A stretch of DNA of 64,000 nt from Bullera alba. Taxonomy: Eukaryota > Basidiomycota > Tremellomycetes > Tremellales > Bulleraceae. Within the stretch, counting starts at the first letter, position 1. The number at the start of each line of letters is the position of its first letter. The DNA lies in the NCBI GenBank assembly GCA_001600095.1, contig BCIX01000005.1, positions 378,523 to 442,522 of the forward strand. Reading direction: 5' to 3'. Made by a program: the position numbers and the translations under genes. Below are positions 46,800 through 59,720 of the stretch, piece after piece. The notes under the pieces are model-generated. The model was not told where the DNA came from. It worked only from the letters and a program-made list of their open reading frames with translations, and made no database searches.

Positions 46800-49770
46800 A
46801 TGCAGTCACCACTCATCTCCGTCCCGAAGAAGACGACCTCGGACGTCGATTGGACGGGACCCATCAAGGCTATCATCTCCCAGTCGTACGGCGAGAGCCC
46901 ATCGTCGTACACTGAGGAATGCAGCGTCCTCCATCGATGTCGCCAGGACGCTGTCAAGGGCGCCGGCAGTGATCAAACGGGTGGGTTGATTCCCTTGCCT
47001 ATCTTGCAGCTTACTGATGTGTTCATAGCCCGAGATCTGCTGTACAAGTACTTTGGCCAGCTGGAGCTGCTCGAGCTGCGATTCGCCGAGATCAAAGTCT
47101 CCTTCACGTGGGAAGACTCGCTCACACTCAAACCCACCACTCAAACGTCCTTGGCGTTCGAGAAAGCCTCCATCATCCACCTACTCGCGTCGGTTCTATC
47201 GTCCTTGGCCTCTTCAACCTCGAGGTCGAGCCCAGAAGGCGTCAAGCGGGCCTACTTCAACGCCAGGGCGACTGCCGGTATGCTCACCTACATCAATGAG
47301 AACTTTCTCCACGCTCCGTCTACCGACCTCAGCCGAGAAGTCATCCACCTCTTGATCGGTATCATGATGGCCCAGTCGACAGAAGTGTTCAACGAAAAAC
47401 TCATAGAGGAGAAGAAGGCGCCCGGGCTCGTTGCCCGATCGGCAAACCAGGCGGCGGGGATGTATACCTCTCTCGTGGATGAGATGAAGGAGTTTCAAGG
47501 AAAGGGCATATTCGACCGAAATTGGCTATACGTGCTCCAAATCAAGGCAAAGTTGTTCTCCTCGCTCGCCCAATACTACCGCTCCGTCGCCGACGCCGCA
47601 GCGGGCAAACATGGTGTAGCGCTCGTTCGACTCAAATCGGCGGATACGCTCGCGGCAGAAGCTCAGCGTTTGGCCAATACATTCACCTATACCTTTGTCG
47701 CTTCGTCAACCCCGACATTACCCCACGATGCGGCGACCAGCCTCAACGAGATCACAAAAGCAAATGCCACTGTATGCTTCGAGGCCAAAGAACAAGCAGT
47801 CAAAGACAACGACTTGATCTACCACGATATACTGCCCTCGGAAGCTGCCCTCCCCGCCATCGAGAAGCTACCGCCCGCTGCGCCTATCACCATACAAGAG
47901 GTATATCAGAATCCAGAGGTATCAAAGCTCATCGGACCCGACATCTTCGTCCGGCTCGTCCCACTCGCCGTACACGAATCTGCCTCGGTATACTCGGAGG
48001 AGAAAGCCAAGTTGGTCAGAGGCGAGGTCGAGCGCGCTGATATCAACGAGGGTGAGATCCGCGCTGGTCTGGAACATCTCGGTCTCCCTGCGTTGGTCAA
48101 TACATGGCGGAGGATCGCTTCTGGTGACGATGCCGAGCTTGAGATCAGCCCCGAGATCCTCGCTCTCGAAGTAAGGTCTGTCGACCTGGCCCAGCTGTCA
48201 AGCTCGCGGGATCGATGCGAACGGTCCCTTCGGGAGTTGTCGTCACTTCTCGACAACGAGAGCAGAGAGTGTGAGAGAATGAGGGTGAGTACCCTCTGCT
48301 GGGCAATAGCTGACGTCAGTCCAAACATACCCCGAAATTCACACAATCGCCCTCTGGCCCGCAGACTTCTCACTTTCGCTCAACCATCTCGTCCAACCTC
48401 AACTCCCTTACCGCAGCTGCCGATTCCGACGCCCAGCTTGCCGAACTGTACCGCGAGATCACTCCGCAGATCGAGCAGCTCTCCCGTGGAGAATCCTCGC
48501 TCCGGCAACAAGCTCACCAAATCGTTTCCGGCGGAAACCACTCCCTACTGGATATGGAAGACCCGACTCTTGACCCGGAAGAACGCGAGGCATTGCTCAA
48601 TTCATGCCAGGTGGTTCAGGAGAAGCTATCGACCCTAAGCAAGATCCGTAGAGAACGGGATGAAGTGTTGAAAGATCTCAAGGAAAAGGTGAGTCAAAGT
48701 GCGGTCGACTCGGCTGACTTCAGATCCAAAATGACGACGTGTCCTCGCTCCTGCTGCTGAACCGCCGATCGCAAGGTGTGGAACCGCAGCTATTTGCCTC
48801 CGAGCTGGAAAAATTCCGTCCGTACCAAGGTCGAATTGCCGCCGCAGTGACGGCCTCCCAGACGATCTTGCAAGAGCTAGAAGCGACTATACGCCAAGTC
48901 GATCAGGGCAAGGGTATCCGTGAGCGACAACGCGGGCAGAAAGATCAACAGAAACGGCTGCGCCAATGGGAACGCAATCTGATTTCTGCGGGTCAATCGT
49001 ACGAAGAGGTCAGAGCGGGATTGGGCAAAGGACTTTCCTTCTACGAGAGTCTACAGGTGGTCATTGCGGATCTCAGCAGAGAGGTCAAGGAGTACATCCG
49101 AAACAGAGAGTCGGAGAGGAATAGGATGGTATCGGAGATCGAGACCAGGCAGCGAGTTGGACTGGAACATTCCTTCTCTGGCCTCAGCGTGCAGCAATCG
49201 TATCCCTCGAGAGAGTCTTCGTACTCGACGCCCTCGTTTTCTCCTCCCCCTCCGCCACATCCCAGTACATCACCATACCCTCCAAATCCGGTATCGTCGC
49301 CGCACCCTCCTTATCCCGCTCCTTCGACCTATACCCCTCCACCAAAGCCACAAAGCACGTCGAGCTATCAGTCCTCGGCGTACCCACCACCACCGCCCGC
49401 ACGGTCATATAGCACTCAGCCACCTAATCAGAGTTATCCATCACATCCCCCACCACAGACGTATCAACCCCCAACACAGAGCTATCAACCTCCGCAAACC
49501 TATCAACCGCCTAGTCAAAGCTACCAGCCACCACAGAGCTACCAACCGCCTCAAAGCTACCAACCTCCTTCCCAGACGTACCCCTCTCACCCTCCACCAC
49601 AAACATATCAGCCCCCGCAACAAAGCTACCAACCGCCGTCGCAGGCTTACCCCTCGCATCCCCCGCCGCAAACGTATCAACCGCCCCAGGCTTACCCGAA
49701 CCCACCTCCCCGGCCATCGTATCAGCCCCCTTCACATGGGTACCAACCTCCGCAAGGAGGGTACAGGTGA
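46800..49770 (+). CDS. BRO1: BRO1-domain ESCRT-associated protein
   Basis: Bro1/Alix proteins bind ESCRT-III (Snf7) in endosomal sorting and recruit the deubiquitinase Doa4; the paralogue Rim20/PalA serves pH signalling. The start MQSPLISVPKKTTSDVDW opens the BRO1 domain, which continues DLLYKYFGQLELLELRF, SLAFEKASIIHLLASVLSSL and FDRNWLYVLQIKAKLFSSLA. A central coiled V domain with DVSSLLLLNRRSQGVEPQLF follows. The last 190 residues are Pro/Tyr/Gln-rich with repeated YQPP units, favouring Bro1 over Rim20, but the choice is not certain. The first intron (46981-47028) is 48 nt and has no in-frame stop. Stop TGA 49768-49770. Confidence 0.88.
49430..49765 (+). repeat. YQPP/YPSHPPPQ coding repeats in BRO1
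   Basis: About 20 short degenerate units encode YQPP, SYQPPQ and YPSHPPPQT in the BRO1 tail. The units are of 12-21 bp and vary by whole codons, so length changes by slippage would keep the frame. Confidence 0.8.
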
Positions 49771-50055
49771 CAGCCGGCAAGTGAGCTCTGACCACCGTCG
49801 ATGTCTTGGGGTACGAAGGGATTTGAATGCCATGCATCCGTCCATCCTTTGATGGGCGAAACGCCCTTGAGCCAAAGGACCACTCAAAGGTGACCTTTCG
49901 CTCCGGTTGCATGCTGAAACGCGGTGCTTGCGCCAGTCAGGCTGAGCGTACGGTCGACCATCTGGGACTGATCGGCAGGCATATAAGATCTCGCTCCTTT
50001 GTTCGCTATCAACTGATAACTCTTCGTCAAACTAACGCTGAATACTCACTACACC

Positions 50056-51626
50056 ATGAACGACTGGACCATGCACAACGCTTACGAAAACTCGAGTCAA
50101 GGTGAGTAGCGATCTACAGGCAGACCTGGCTGACTCGTCGACCAGACTTCTTCCAAGTCGTCCCGCCTACCCCGCAAGCACAGATGCACTCGGTTCCCAT
50201 CCCGCTCCGCTCGCACCGCTCCACCTCTAGCATTGGCTCGATCGACTCGCATATCAGCCACCTAAGCCGCGAGACATGGGCGACATCCGTCTCTTCCGAC
50301 ACGACCGAAGAGAGGCCGAGTCTCAGTATCGACCCCCGATTGTTCCAACGCCCTGTGGACGACGATCTGACGACTGCCAAGCCGAAGAAGGCCCGTTCGC
50401 CCAAGAAACCGACCGAGGAGAAGAAGAAGAAAGTCAGCCATGCTCGAAAGGTGAGTCAGAGCTGCCTCAAGTTAGCTAATCTGCAGCAACACCCGGAACA
50501 CATCCCTCGACCTAGAAACGCGTTCATCCTGTACCGCAAACACGTGGTGGATTCCAAGCTCATTCCTCCCAGCGTGGAGATGAGGCACCAAAACGTCAGC
50601 ATCATCACCGCCAAGATGTGGTCAGAGGTGAGCCACACCATGATCGTTATTCGGCGTCAGCAAGAGGCTGATTGGAGTTGAGGCTCCACTCGAGCAAAAG
50701 GCCCATTTTAACGATTTGGCCAGGATAGAAAAGGAAGAGCATATGAAAAAGTGGGTTTCACATCGTTGAAACTCGAGCTGACGACAGATACCCCGGGTAT
50801 CGATATCAACCGGTGTACCGCCGGACCAACGTGATCCGCCGTCGGGTCCGACAAGACGAGGCAGAAGAGGAGAAATGTCGATCGGTGGCTGAACTCCTGC
50901 TCAAGGGCAAGAGCGGCCAGGATCTCGAGCACGAGATCAAGGAGAAGATAAAGGCCCCAGAGCCTGTCAAAGTCAAAAAGTGAGTAACTTGGCTGTGTAC
51001 GACGTGGTGAAGAATGGCCTGACTTGTTTTCTAGGCCGACTCGTACTGCGAGCGAGCTATCCAAAGGCGCGATCAGGGCTTTGCGGGCTCAAGCCCGATC
51101 CACTCCTTCGGTCGATTGGTCCGACGTGTCCGAGTCCCGAGCCCCATCCCACGAGCCAGAGGAGCAACCCCTCCCACAGCAGACCTGGGCGTACGATACT
51201 CAGGTCTACGAACCGGATTTCTTCAGTCAACCCACGTACCCGACCTATTCTCAGCCAATGCAGCCAAACTACTACCCCGAGTACTTCACCTACGACCACG
51301 CATTACCCTTCTCGCCTACCCAAGCGACCTTTCAATACGTCCAGCCAATGTCACATCAACACATGTCGCAGTTGTCACTACCTCTCCCTCCACCCATCAA
51401 CACGACTGACAATAGCGTCCTCCTCGGCGCATCCTTCCCGTCTCCAACGTCGGGGTGGTGCGCGGGTTCAGGCAATCTCGCCCTGCGTCTGCCCATCTCG
51501 CCCAGATGGGATCGTACCAATCATCAACTTCACAACGTCGTGCCCTCTGAGGGACTGGTGTTCGAGCCGAACGACATGTTGCACGACTTTGAGAACGCTC
51601 TAGCCCAGGCGGAAGACATGTGGTGA
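50056..51626 (+). CDS. HMG-box transcription factor (MATA-HMG type)
   Basis: A sequence-specific regulator of the mating-type/Ste11/Mat2-like HMG class. The start is MNDWTMHNAYENSSQ. After a Ser-rich part and a basic AKPKKARSPKKPTEEKKKKV stretch, the HMG box reads HIPRPRNAFILYRKHVVDSK, then NVSIITAKMWSE and, beyond an intron, APLEQKAHFNDLARIEKEEH and YPGYRYQPVYRRTN. The PRPRNAFILYRK and YPxYxYxPxxRR features mark the fungal mating-type subclass. The C-terminus is Pro/Tyr/Gln-rich and acidic at the end (LHDFENALAQAEDMW). No pheromone, receptor or homeodomain gene accompanies it, so this is not evidently a mating locus. Confidence 0.85.
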
Positions 51627-52234
51627 CCAAGGTGGAGGTCACCAGGCGACGAGGACACTAAACGACTTTGCATTGTGTGATGTATGCATGAGAGGACCAA
51701 TCTGACCGAACTTCGTCGCCGGAGTGGAAACACTGAATGAATGATCAGACAGCCCAGACAGGCCCAGACTAGCATAGGCCTAGACAGGCCTAGACTCTGG
51801 ACCGCACTGAGTCTGACAGTCTTGGACAGTTCTTGGACGTCTTGGAATGGATCACGTCCCGCCACTCGGCCGCGGGTTTAACAAGCCTTTCGGCCCTTTT
51901 ATGCTTACTCGTACAGTGCAATTTGAGAGTCCCGATTCGGGCGCAGCTGACTCCTCAATGACATTGAGCCAATGTTTCTAATCCTGCCCGAACACTCGTC
52001 TAAGTCGTCTGTCGTTTAGTACAGCCCTTACCAGCTTGCTATAGAGGGTACTTTCCAGCCCGAAATAGAGGACCGTCCTGCCGCAGAGAGAAACGTCGAC
52101 TCGACTGCCGCCAAACGGCTGGTGACTCACCTCCACCCACCTCCACCTCCTACCATTACCTTTCTCGACTTGTACCACAACAAACTTTCATCAATCGCAT
52201 CTACACAACTCTCAGTGCTCGACCTCGTCTCACG
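51627..52234. other. Intergenic region with short CAGGCCTAGA repeats
   Basis: About 600 bp without a gene between two plus-strand genes. It contains the short direct repeats at 51746-51800 and, to the right, the promoter and leader of the second MFS gene. Confidence 0.5.
51746..51800. repeat. Short direct repeats CCYAGACAGG
   Basis: Units such as CCCAGACAGG, CCCAGACTAG, CCTAGACAGG and CCTAGACTCT run head to tail, 10-16 bp apart. Degenerate and non-coding. Confidence 0.55.
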
Positions 52235-54182
52235 ATGTCTGCGCCTCTTGGACCGACAGCGTCGACCACTGCGGCGTCGCTGCCCAGCGACTCTTCACCC
52301 ACACCCACGCTCACTCGACACGATGACCATGACGAGGAGCGAGACGTCTTCCAGGAAAAGCCCTCATCAGGCTCTACCTTCAAACCGCTCGCAAAGGTTG
52401 AGAGCCGGACATCCCGGCCTAAACGCGCCACGAGTGTCAGCTCTGCTCGCTCTGTAGGCATGGTCCCGCTCTCGCGGAAGATCAGCGAGCCGCCCGCCGT
52501 TGGTCTATTTGGAGGAGTCGCACCCACCGGTCCCGACGCAGAGGAGGGGTTGAGAGCTGTCCGATCACACGCAGAAGAGGAAGAGCGGGAGATCAAACGA
52601 CAGGCCCAAGGGCCAGATCCTTGGAGTGTCAGATTCGAGCCTGGAGAGAATGCCAACCCGAAGAATTGGGGTGTGACCTATCGATGGTTCCTCACTGGAA
52701 TAGCGGGTTTGCTCGTGCTCAACTCGACATTCGCCTCTTCGGCACCCAGTGGAATCATCACGGATCTCATAGCAGAGTTCGGCCTCTCTCAAGAAGTCGC
52801 CGTGCTCACCATCTCACTCTTCGTTGCGGGGTACTGTGTCGGGCCACTGCTCTGGGGACCATTGAGCGAGGCATATGGCCGTCGACCCATCTTTATCTTG
52901 ACCTTCATTGGTGAGTCTCCGTCGAGACGACTTTGCTGATCAGTAGTGTACACTGGCTTCCAGGTCGGATGTGCATTGTCCCCGAACACTGCGTCCATCT
53001 TGATATTCCGATTTCTTGGTGGATGTTTCGCCTCTGCCCCACTCACCAACTCTGGTGCTCTCATTGCCGATGTCTGGGACGTAGACCACCGTGGACAAGC
53101 AGTGAGCAATAAATTCAAGTGACGTTGGCTGATGACAGATGTCGCTTTTCTCCCTGATGCCCTTTGCCGGCCCTTCAATTGGACCCATCATTTCTGGCTT
53201 CATCTCGGTATCTGGTACATCTTGGCGATGGGTGTTTTGGATTTTGACCATCTTCGCCGGTGTATGTCTTGTCGTCATCATATTCCTCATTCCAGAGACC
53301 TACGCTCCGAAGATCCTTCAGCAAAAAGCCATTCGACTGCGGAAAGAGACCGGCGAGCAGCGATGGTATGCTCCCTTGGAAAGACAGGACACCTCGTTCA
53401 AGGCCCGTCTGGAAACTATCCTCCTCAAGCCATTCATCATGCTCGCCCTGGAGCCAATGCTCATGGCAGTCACGCTGTACATGTCCTTCGTGTACGGTGT
53501 CGTTTACCTCCTCTTTGAGGCGTTCCCATTCGTGTTCCAGCAAAATCACGGGTTCAATGCCGGAGAGAATGGATTGGCTTTCCTCGCCTTCTTCCTCGGT
53601 GGCTTCACCGCAGTAGTTCTGTGAGTGATGGCAATATGAGCATCCGCTGACTCCAGATTCATGACCGTGATTGAGCCTCGGTATCAGCGTTACGCAGCCA
53701 AAGTCGCGCCTATGCCGCCAAAGCCGGAGAAACGACTGGAACTATGTGTTATTTCGGCCTGGGCAATGGCGATCGCCATGTTTTGGTTCGGTTGGACGTC
53801 GTACAGCTCCATCCACTGGATTTCGCCTATGCTCGCCGCCCTACTTCTTGGTATCGGAGTGCTAGGTGAGTCAGCACTCAGCCCGCGTCGTCGACCTTGC
53901 TGATGCCTTGTAGGCATGTTCGTCTCTTGTTTCAATTACATCATCGACGTGTATCTCTGGGCTGCGGCGTCAGCACTCGCTGCCACGACCGTCGTCAGGT
54001 CGATGTTTGGTGCCGGATTCCCTCTGTTCGCCGGGCAAATGTTTGAAAAGCTCGGCACACAATGGGCCAGCAGTCTACTCGGCTTCCTCGCCCTGGCGCT
54101 CGCTCCGATTCCCATCCTCTTGATGATCTTTGGGCCTCAGCTACGGCAACGGTCAAGATATTCGCCTAATAAGCACGCTTAG
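52235..54182 (+). CDS. MFS transporter (DHA1, polyamine/drug type)
   Basis: A multi-pass H+ antiporter like yeast Tpo/Flr1 family members that export polyamines or drugs. A long disordered cytosolic N-terminus of about 135 residues precedes RWFLTGIAGLLVLNSTFASS. Diagnostic motifs are WGPLSEAYGRRPIFI (loop 2-3 motif A), FLGGCFASAPLTNSGALIAD, and MPFAGPSIGPIISGFIS (motif C-like G-x3-GP-x2-G). Between halves lies ETYAPKILQQKAIRLRKETG, the PETYAP-x-LL loop of this subfamily. About six exons are seen. It ends RYSPNKHA, TAG at 54180-54182, and is convergent with the lipase gene, with only 63 bp between stops. Confidence 0.9.
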
Positions 54183-54245
54183 TACTACCAGTGTATCAAT
54201 ACTAACTACAACCATGCATGTGTTCAGTATACTTTTAGCGGGCAT

Positions 54246-55659
54246 CTACTTCGCCATGAGGTGAACCACGACGTCGCCCTGTTTCCCGGCGAGCTTGCCG
54301 TTTTCGTCTTTGGCATAATCACCTCCGTCACCTTCTTGCCCTTTGACCGATTCAACTTCGTCTAGCGTTCCACTCAGGAAGCCCCTGGTCAACTTGTGTA
54401 TCGTGGCAAGATGGTCGATTCCCACGCCTGGACCGGTTGGCATCAGTAGCGGAAAGTCGGAGAACGATTGATCTAGACAGGTCAGCAAGGTCGACTTTGC
54501 TGCATGCGGTAGGGTTGTGGAGTGGCTCACGATTCGTGCCGTAGACCGTGACCAGACTGCCTTTCATATTCCTGACCAAATCTACACAACGCTTGAAGTG
54601 GGTCGTCCATTGCGTGAATCCAGGTGCGTTGATGACCAGCAGTGGAGGATAGACTTTATTGGGGGAAGCTGTTGAGGGCGCTGGGGTGGATAGCGGCTCG
54701 AGCCAGGGATCTAGGGCGACCGCCTTGCGGATCGGTATGGAGGGGATACCCTCTGGGGCTTCATTTTGCAGCATGTGTATCTGGAGTCAGCAATGTCGAT
54801 GGAGTGAATACTCACGACAGTGGCTGATCCGAATGAATGCCCCGTAAGGTCCACCTTGGTGGTATCCACTTTATCCCGCCACGAATCAAACCAGCCCTCC
54901 TCCACGCCCGTTACACCCACATCGGACCCCTCGACGATCTTCTTGAACGAGTGATAGGCCTCGTACATCTCCCGAACCCGCATATCCAGTTGTAGAGTCC
55001 GGAAATGCTCCAACGACCGCTTGTCCCCTTCCCAGACTAAATCCTCTTGCTTGACATACAGCATGATCCCCTCGTCTTTCGGTATCACCGCCGCTGGTGC
55101 CGATCCATCTCGGTGCTCGACCACCAACACAGCGTATCCTTGGGATGCGAGGGCTGAGACGTATTGCGTGTATGTCGTTCTTGTCCCCGCTAAACCATGT
55201 GAGAATAGAGCCAAAGGCCATTGTTCCGCTCGTTCTTCCAGCGGGGCATTCAAGTGGACTGGGACTTTGAGTCTCCCGATCACCAATTTCATCAATCTGA
55301 CTACCGAGCAATATCAGCTCTCAGCTCGTTGCGCTTCACTCACGAATGTACCCTGCTCCGCTCTTGCCTATAAACTTCTCATACCCGCTCAACATCCCAG
55401 ACGTGGGCTCGGGGAACCACGCCACCTTTTCACTACCGCCCCCGAACCAGCCATTGGCTTTCGGCTTCTGACAGGGATAGAACAGAGCATAAGAAACACC
55501 ATCAACCTCTAGTACCGGTGCGTCGGTCTCTTTGTGCTTTGGCGTGGGGATCGTGTATGGAAATAAGGGCTTGGTGCGGAGGTAGGCATACCCGATGTTC
55601 TTGTGTGGTCCTGGGGTGAACGACGGCAGCGAGCCGCTCAATAATGGCGATACAGGCAT
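54246..55659 (-). CDS. Platelet-activating-factor acetylhydrolase-like lipase
   Basis: An alpha/beta hydrolase of the PAF-AH class that removes short or oxidised acyl chains from phospholipids. The start at 55659 is MPVSPLLSGSLPSFTPGPHK. Family marks are YALFYPCQ, PLALFSHGLAGTRTTYTQ, AVLVVEHRDGSAPAA and the nucleophile elbow VDLTGHSFGSATV, whose Ser is the catalytic base partner. The Asp is likely in RKAVALDPWLEPL and the His near the GVGIDHLATIHK part. Five exons are joined by short introns. No clear signal peptide is seen, so it is probably intracellular. Ends DVVVHLMAK at 54246. Confidence 0.88.
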
Positions 55660-56423
55660 GGCAGTGAGGGCGGATGGGAGTAGCGGATCTGTGGCCTTGA
55701 GGCTGACCTATTCCTTGATATACTCGTATCTGCTTCAACAACAAAGCAGAGACAAGTGAGTGAGGGATGATAAGACGATTTGGATCGACCTGGATCGACG
55801 TCGTCTTGAAGATCGACACGCCTGTTTCAATGACGCCACTAGCTGTGTTTCAGATCTTAGCGGAATCAAATTTCACTATGTGGAGGTGGTCCACTATAGC
55901 TCCTGACCTCCTCCAGCAGGACCAGCCGGGTGCAGGCAAGGCTTGAAGCTTGATGATGAGCAACCTGTGAGGTGTCTAGAGAGACGAAGCTTCCTGCAAG
56001 AGCCGTCAGATAGTCCTTGTATGGCAAGAATACCTAGGTGAGACTCGTTCTCTAGGTCCTCGACGAAGTAGCTTTCTTCTAAAGTCCAAAGTCAAACCGC
56101 CAGCGGCACTGGGACTCTAAGTGATTATCCGTGCTAGCTTTTCACATTGATACGGTTATGATCCTCCATGCAATGTCTCATAAGCCGCATGATCCATCTA
56201 GCTCAGAGGCAGGGTTCACATTGTATCGGCTCATGTACCACCACTCCCACGCCGCATTGATGAGATCAGGAGGGTCCAAGCGTCGACCGGGATCAATTTC
56301 GGCGGCGAGGGTACCTTGCCGACTCCATGATATCTCCTTCCTCCTCATGTTCTCCTTCTTCTGTCTCTTCTCAACTTCGACCACGCAGCTTTTGCCTCGC
56401 ACTTGGTTGATATTCTGCCTACG
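55660..56423. promoter_or_regulatory. Divergent promoter of the PAF-AH and CFIm25 genes
   Basis: 764 bp between opposite starts. Small open frames occur but none shows domains or splice support. Confidence 0.45.
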
Positions 56424-57403
<980 letters not shown>

Positions 57404-57490
57404 AGTGTCCGGTTAAGTTCCGGGTCGAGTGGTTCTGAAGTGATTCTTTGCATTGTTGTTGTAGTGAAATGAATATCGGTATCCTGTATG

Positions 57491-58432
57491 CTACCATCCT
57501 GACTTCTCTCCTTTCTCCGACAGGTATGATTGCGGTGCCACTGAGTTGTCGACATGCTCTGAATGCTCAGCCTTCTCATCAGCTTCGCTATCAGTGGGAT
57601 CATCTTCGGCGACTGCTTCGTATGTCCAGCTGTAACGTTCGTGAACGTCGTGCAGCGAGCCTGATACCTGATTTGACACCTTGTCAATTCCTTCCTCGAT
57701 CGCATTCTTGACTCGGATGAACTTGAACCTCCCGGTGTCAGTACCGTGGATCAGACTTTCGCAATGATCATCGCCTGGATCGACGGGGCCGCCGTTGTCG
57801 TTTTTGTCGGTTCCACGTGCCTGGTTGTAGGTTTCATACTCCCATCTGTCCCCGTTCTCATCAGAAGCCGAGGCGAGAAGACTGCCCGGCTCCCAATCCT
57901 CGATGATCCGGATACTCAGACCTGAGATATCGGCTGGGTGGAGGAATCCTCTTTGGTGGAGTGCATCCCACTGTTGGACCAATCCCCTCGCTGTTTGATG
58001 GAATCCCCTGATTGACCCCTGTGTCCAATCGCCAATCGCTACGCTCTCATCTCTCGATCCTCCTTGGGCGTGGAGATATGCCCGTTCGGCGCTTTGTGCA
58101 CTGTCGGCAAGTGCTTTCGTGAGGGTGAGATTGAAGCGATTGTCGATGAAATTCCGATTACATTCCTCAAATGACTGGAGGTCAAAGCCTACCAGGTGGG
58201 CCTCGGATTGATGACCGTCCACGTGTTTGAGAAGCCTTTTGTTGAGGTTGCTGGTCCAGTATAGATCCAAATGGAAACTTTGGAACGCCTCCGATTGACG
58301 TTTTTTGGCTGGATCATCATCGGCGGATGGGGCGGGGTAGGCGTTGATGAAGTCGTCCAGGGCTGTTTGCGTTGGAGTGAAGCCGGAAAGGCCAATAGGC
58401 AGCGGGGAGCTCGCTGTTGCTGATGCTGACAT
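57491..58432 (-). CDS. Unrecognised intronless acidic protein
   Basis: A single open frame of 313 residues from ATG 58432 (MSASATASSPLPIGLSGFTP). I know no family for it. It has no signal peptide or membrane segment, several Trp-rich stretches (FHLDLYWTSNLNKRLLKHVD, IRIIEDWEPGSLLASASDEN) and an acidic C-terminus (EDDPTDSEADEKAEHSEH). Intronless genes are unusual in this window, where nearly all genes are split. It converges on CFIm25, with 87 bp between stops. Confidence 0.65.
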   Translation of the reverse strand: MSASATASSPLPIGLSGFTPTQTALDDFINAYPAPSADDDPAKKRQSEAFQSFHLDLYWTSNLNKRLLKHVDGHQSEAHLVGFDLQSFEECNRNFIDNRFNLTLTKALADSAQSAERAYLHAQGGSRDESVAIGDWTQGSIRGFHQTARGLVQQWDALHQRGFLHPADISGLSIRIIEDWEPGSLLASASDENGDRWEYETYNQARGTDKNDNGGPVDPGDDHCESLIHGTDTGRFKFIRVKNAIEEGIDKVSNQVSGSLHDVHERYSWTYEAVAEDDPTDSEADEKAEHSEHVDNSVAPQSYLSEKGEKSGW

Positions 58433-59082
58433 GCTGGGAGTGGGCGATATCAAAAGAAGACGCTCAGAGCCAACTCGACTATGTATACTCGCGCCGTAGG
58501 CTTCGCTTGCTGAGGCGCACTTCCACAGTAATGATCGTCATACACGTAACAAAGTCGAAGGTGTAGATCGGGCTGCAGTTGAGCTTCAAGTCATGGTCGA
58601 TCCTTTCCAACCATAGCTCAGCTGGATGTTCCTTTCATGATGTGGGTGAAGGAGCTTCGTTTCACCATGAGACTCGAAGTGTGAGAAGGGGTATCAGAGT
58701 TTGACGTTTGACCATCATTCGCCATCATCGTAGCATCTCCTCCTTTCACCAGCGGAATGAGCCTGCTGAGAGCGATGTCGTGCCGGACATGACGGTTGAT
58801 GGAGCGCAGAAGCAGGTTGACGTCGGACCGGGGCCAGTATACAGTACGAGTTGAGTACGAGCTGAGAGCCTTTGAGTCTTGAGTTGACAACCTGAAACGC
58901 GGAAGCAATCCTAGGACGTAAGCGTTGACAACGAGTGGTCCAGCGGTCCAGGTTGTGACGTGTGAGTCCTGCTTACAACCTACGACCAGCCTGTAGACAT
59001 CTGATGTGATAGACTTGCCTGCGAGCCCAACAGAAGAGCGTTCACAAGTCTTGCCATTCACTGAACTGAGAAACTTTTCACC
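58433..59082. other. Divergent region between two small hypothetical genes
   Basis: A minus-strand open frame of 176 codons covers much of it but has no recognisable features and lies in likely promoter DNA, so it is not called. The region should serve both flanking starts. Confidence 0.45.
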
Positions 59083-59564
59083 ATGGGACCCGCTGTGACC
59101 TTTGAGCCACGGCATTCGCAACCATTCACCCTCGAGCAGGCTATGCAACTCGAAGTGGACATTCTCGCTGCCGGTACGTCAGCTTGCCCCTCCCCCTGCA
59201 TTTCCAGCTGACCCCGCTTCAGAGATCAGCAGGCTGGAAAACTCGATCAGGCACCTACAACGGACGCAGGATGAGCTCCGGGCGTTCCTCCTCGAGGAGC
59301 CGGAGGAGAATGGCGAAGGGGAGCTCACAAAGGCAGTAGCAGAGAATGAGGTGGTCATGTGAGATACTCGTTGACGATCTCGGCTGACGTATTAGATCGA
59401 GCCAGAGGGAGAGGATAACACTCATCAAAATCGCCCTGTTGAATAAAGTCGGCGAAGGAGGAGCAAAGCACTACGGACTAGATACGGGCCCGTTACAGCC
59501 CCCCAAATCAGATCCACCCGCTAGCACAAGCAACGACACCAGCGAGGACGGACTCCACCTGTAA
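59083..59564 (+). CDS. Small coiled-coil protein
   Basis: Three exons (59083-59173, 59223-59358, 59396-59564) give exactly 132 codons, 131 residues. The start is MGPAVTFEPRHSQPFTLEQA. The middle is a strong helix/coiled coil, SRLENSIRHLQRTQDELRAF, followed by an acidic spacer and KAVAENEVVISSQRERITLI. The C-terminus is short and Pro/Ser-rich (ending NDTSEDGLHL). I recall similar short conserved fungal proteins with an LExxIxHLxRxxxEL pattern but cannot name one with certainty. Clean splice signals and exact frame support a real gene. Confidence 0.7.
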
Positions 59565-59720
59565 TCTAGACTCACGCAAAATTGTACTGCTAGAAACTCT
59601 GACGCCTAGAGATGACATTGCATACACAGATACAAACACGGACTGTGGCTCTACCTAGCTATTCTACAAAAAATGGTGTTTTGACCTCTATGAGCGACTC
59701 GAAAAAATGGTGTAACCCTC

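Noticed and set aside
58618..59148. Minus-strand 176-codon open frame
   Set aside because: No domain, overlaps the start of the better-supported coiled-coil gene at 59083 and lies in a divergent promoter.
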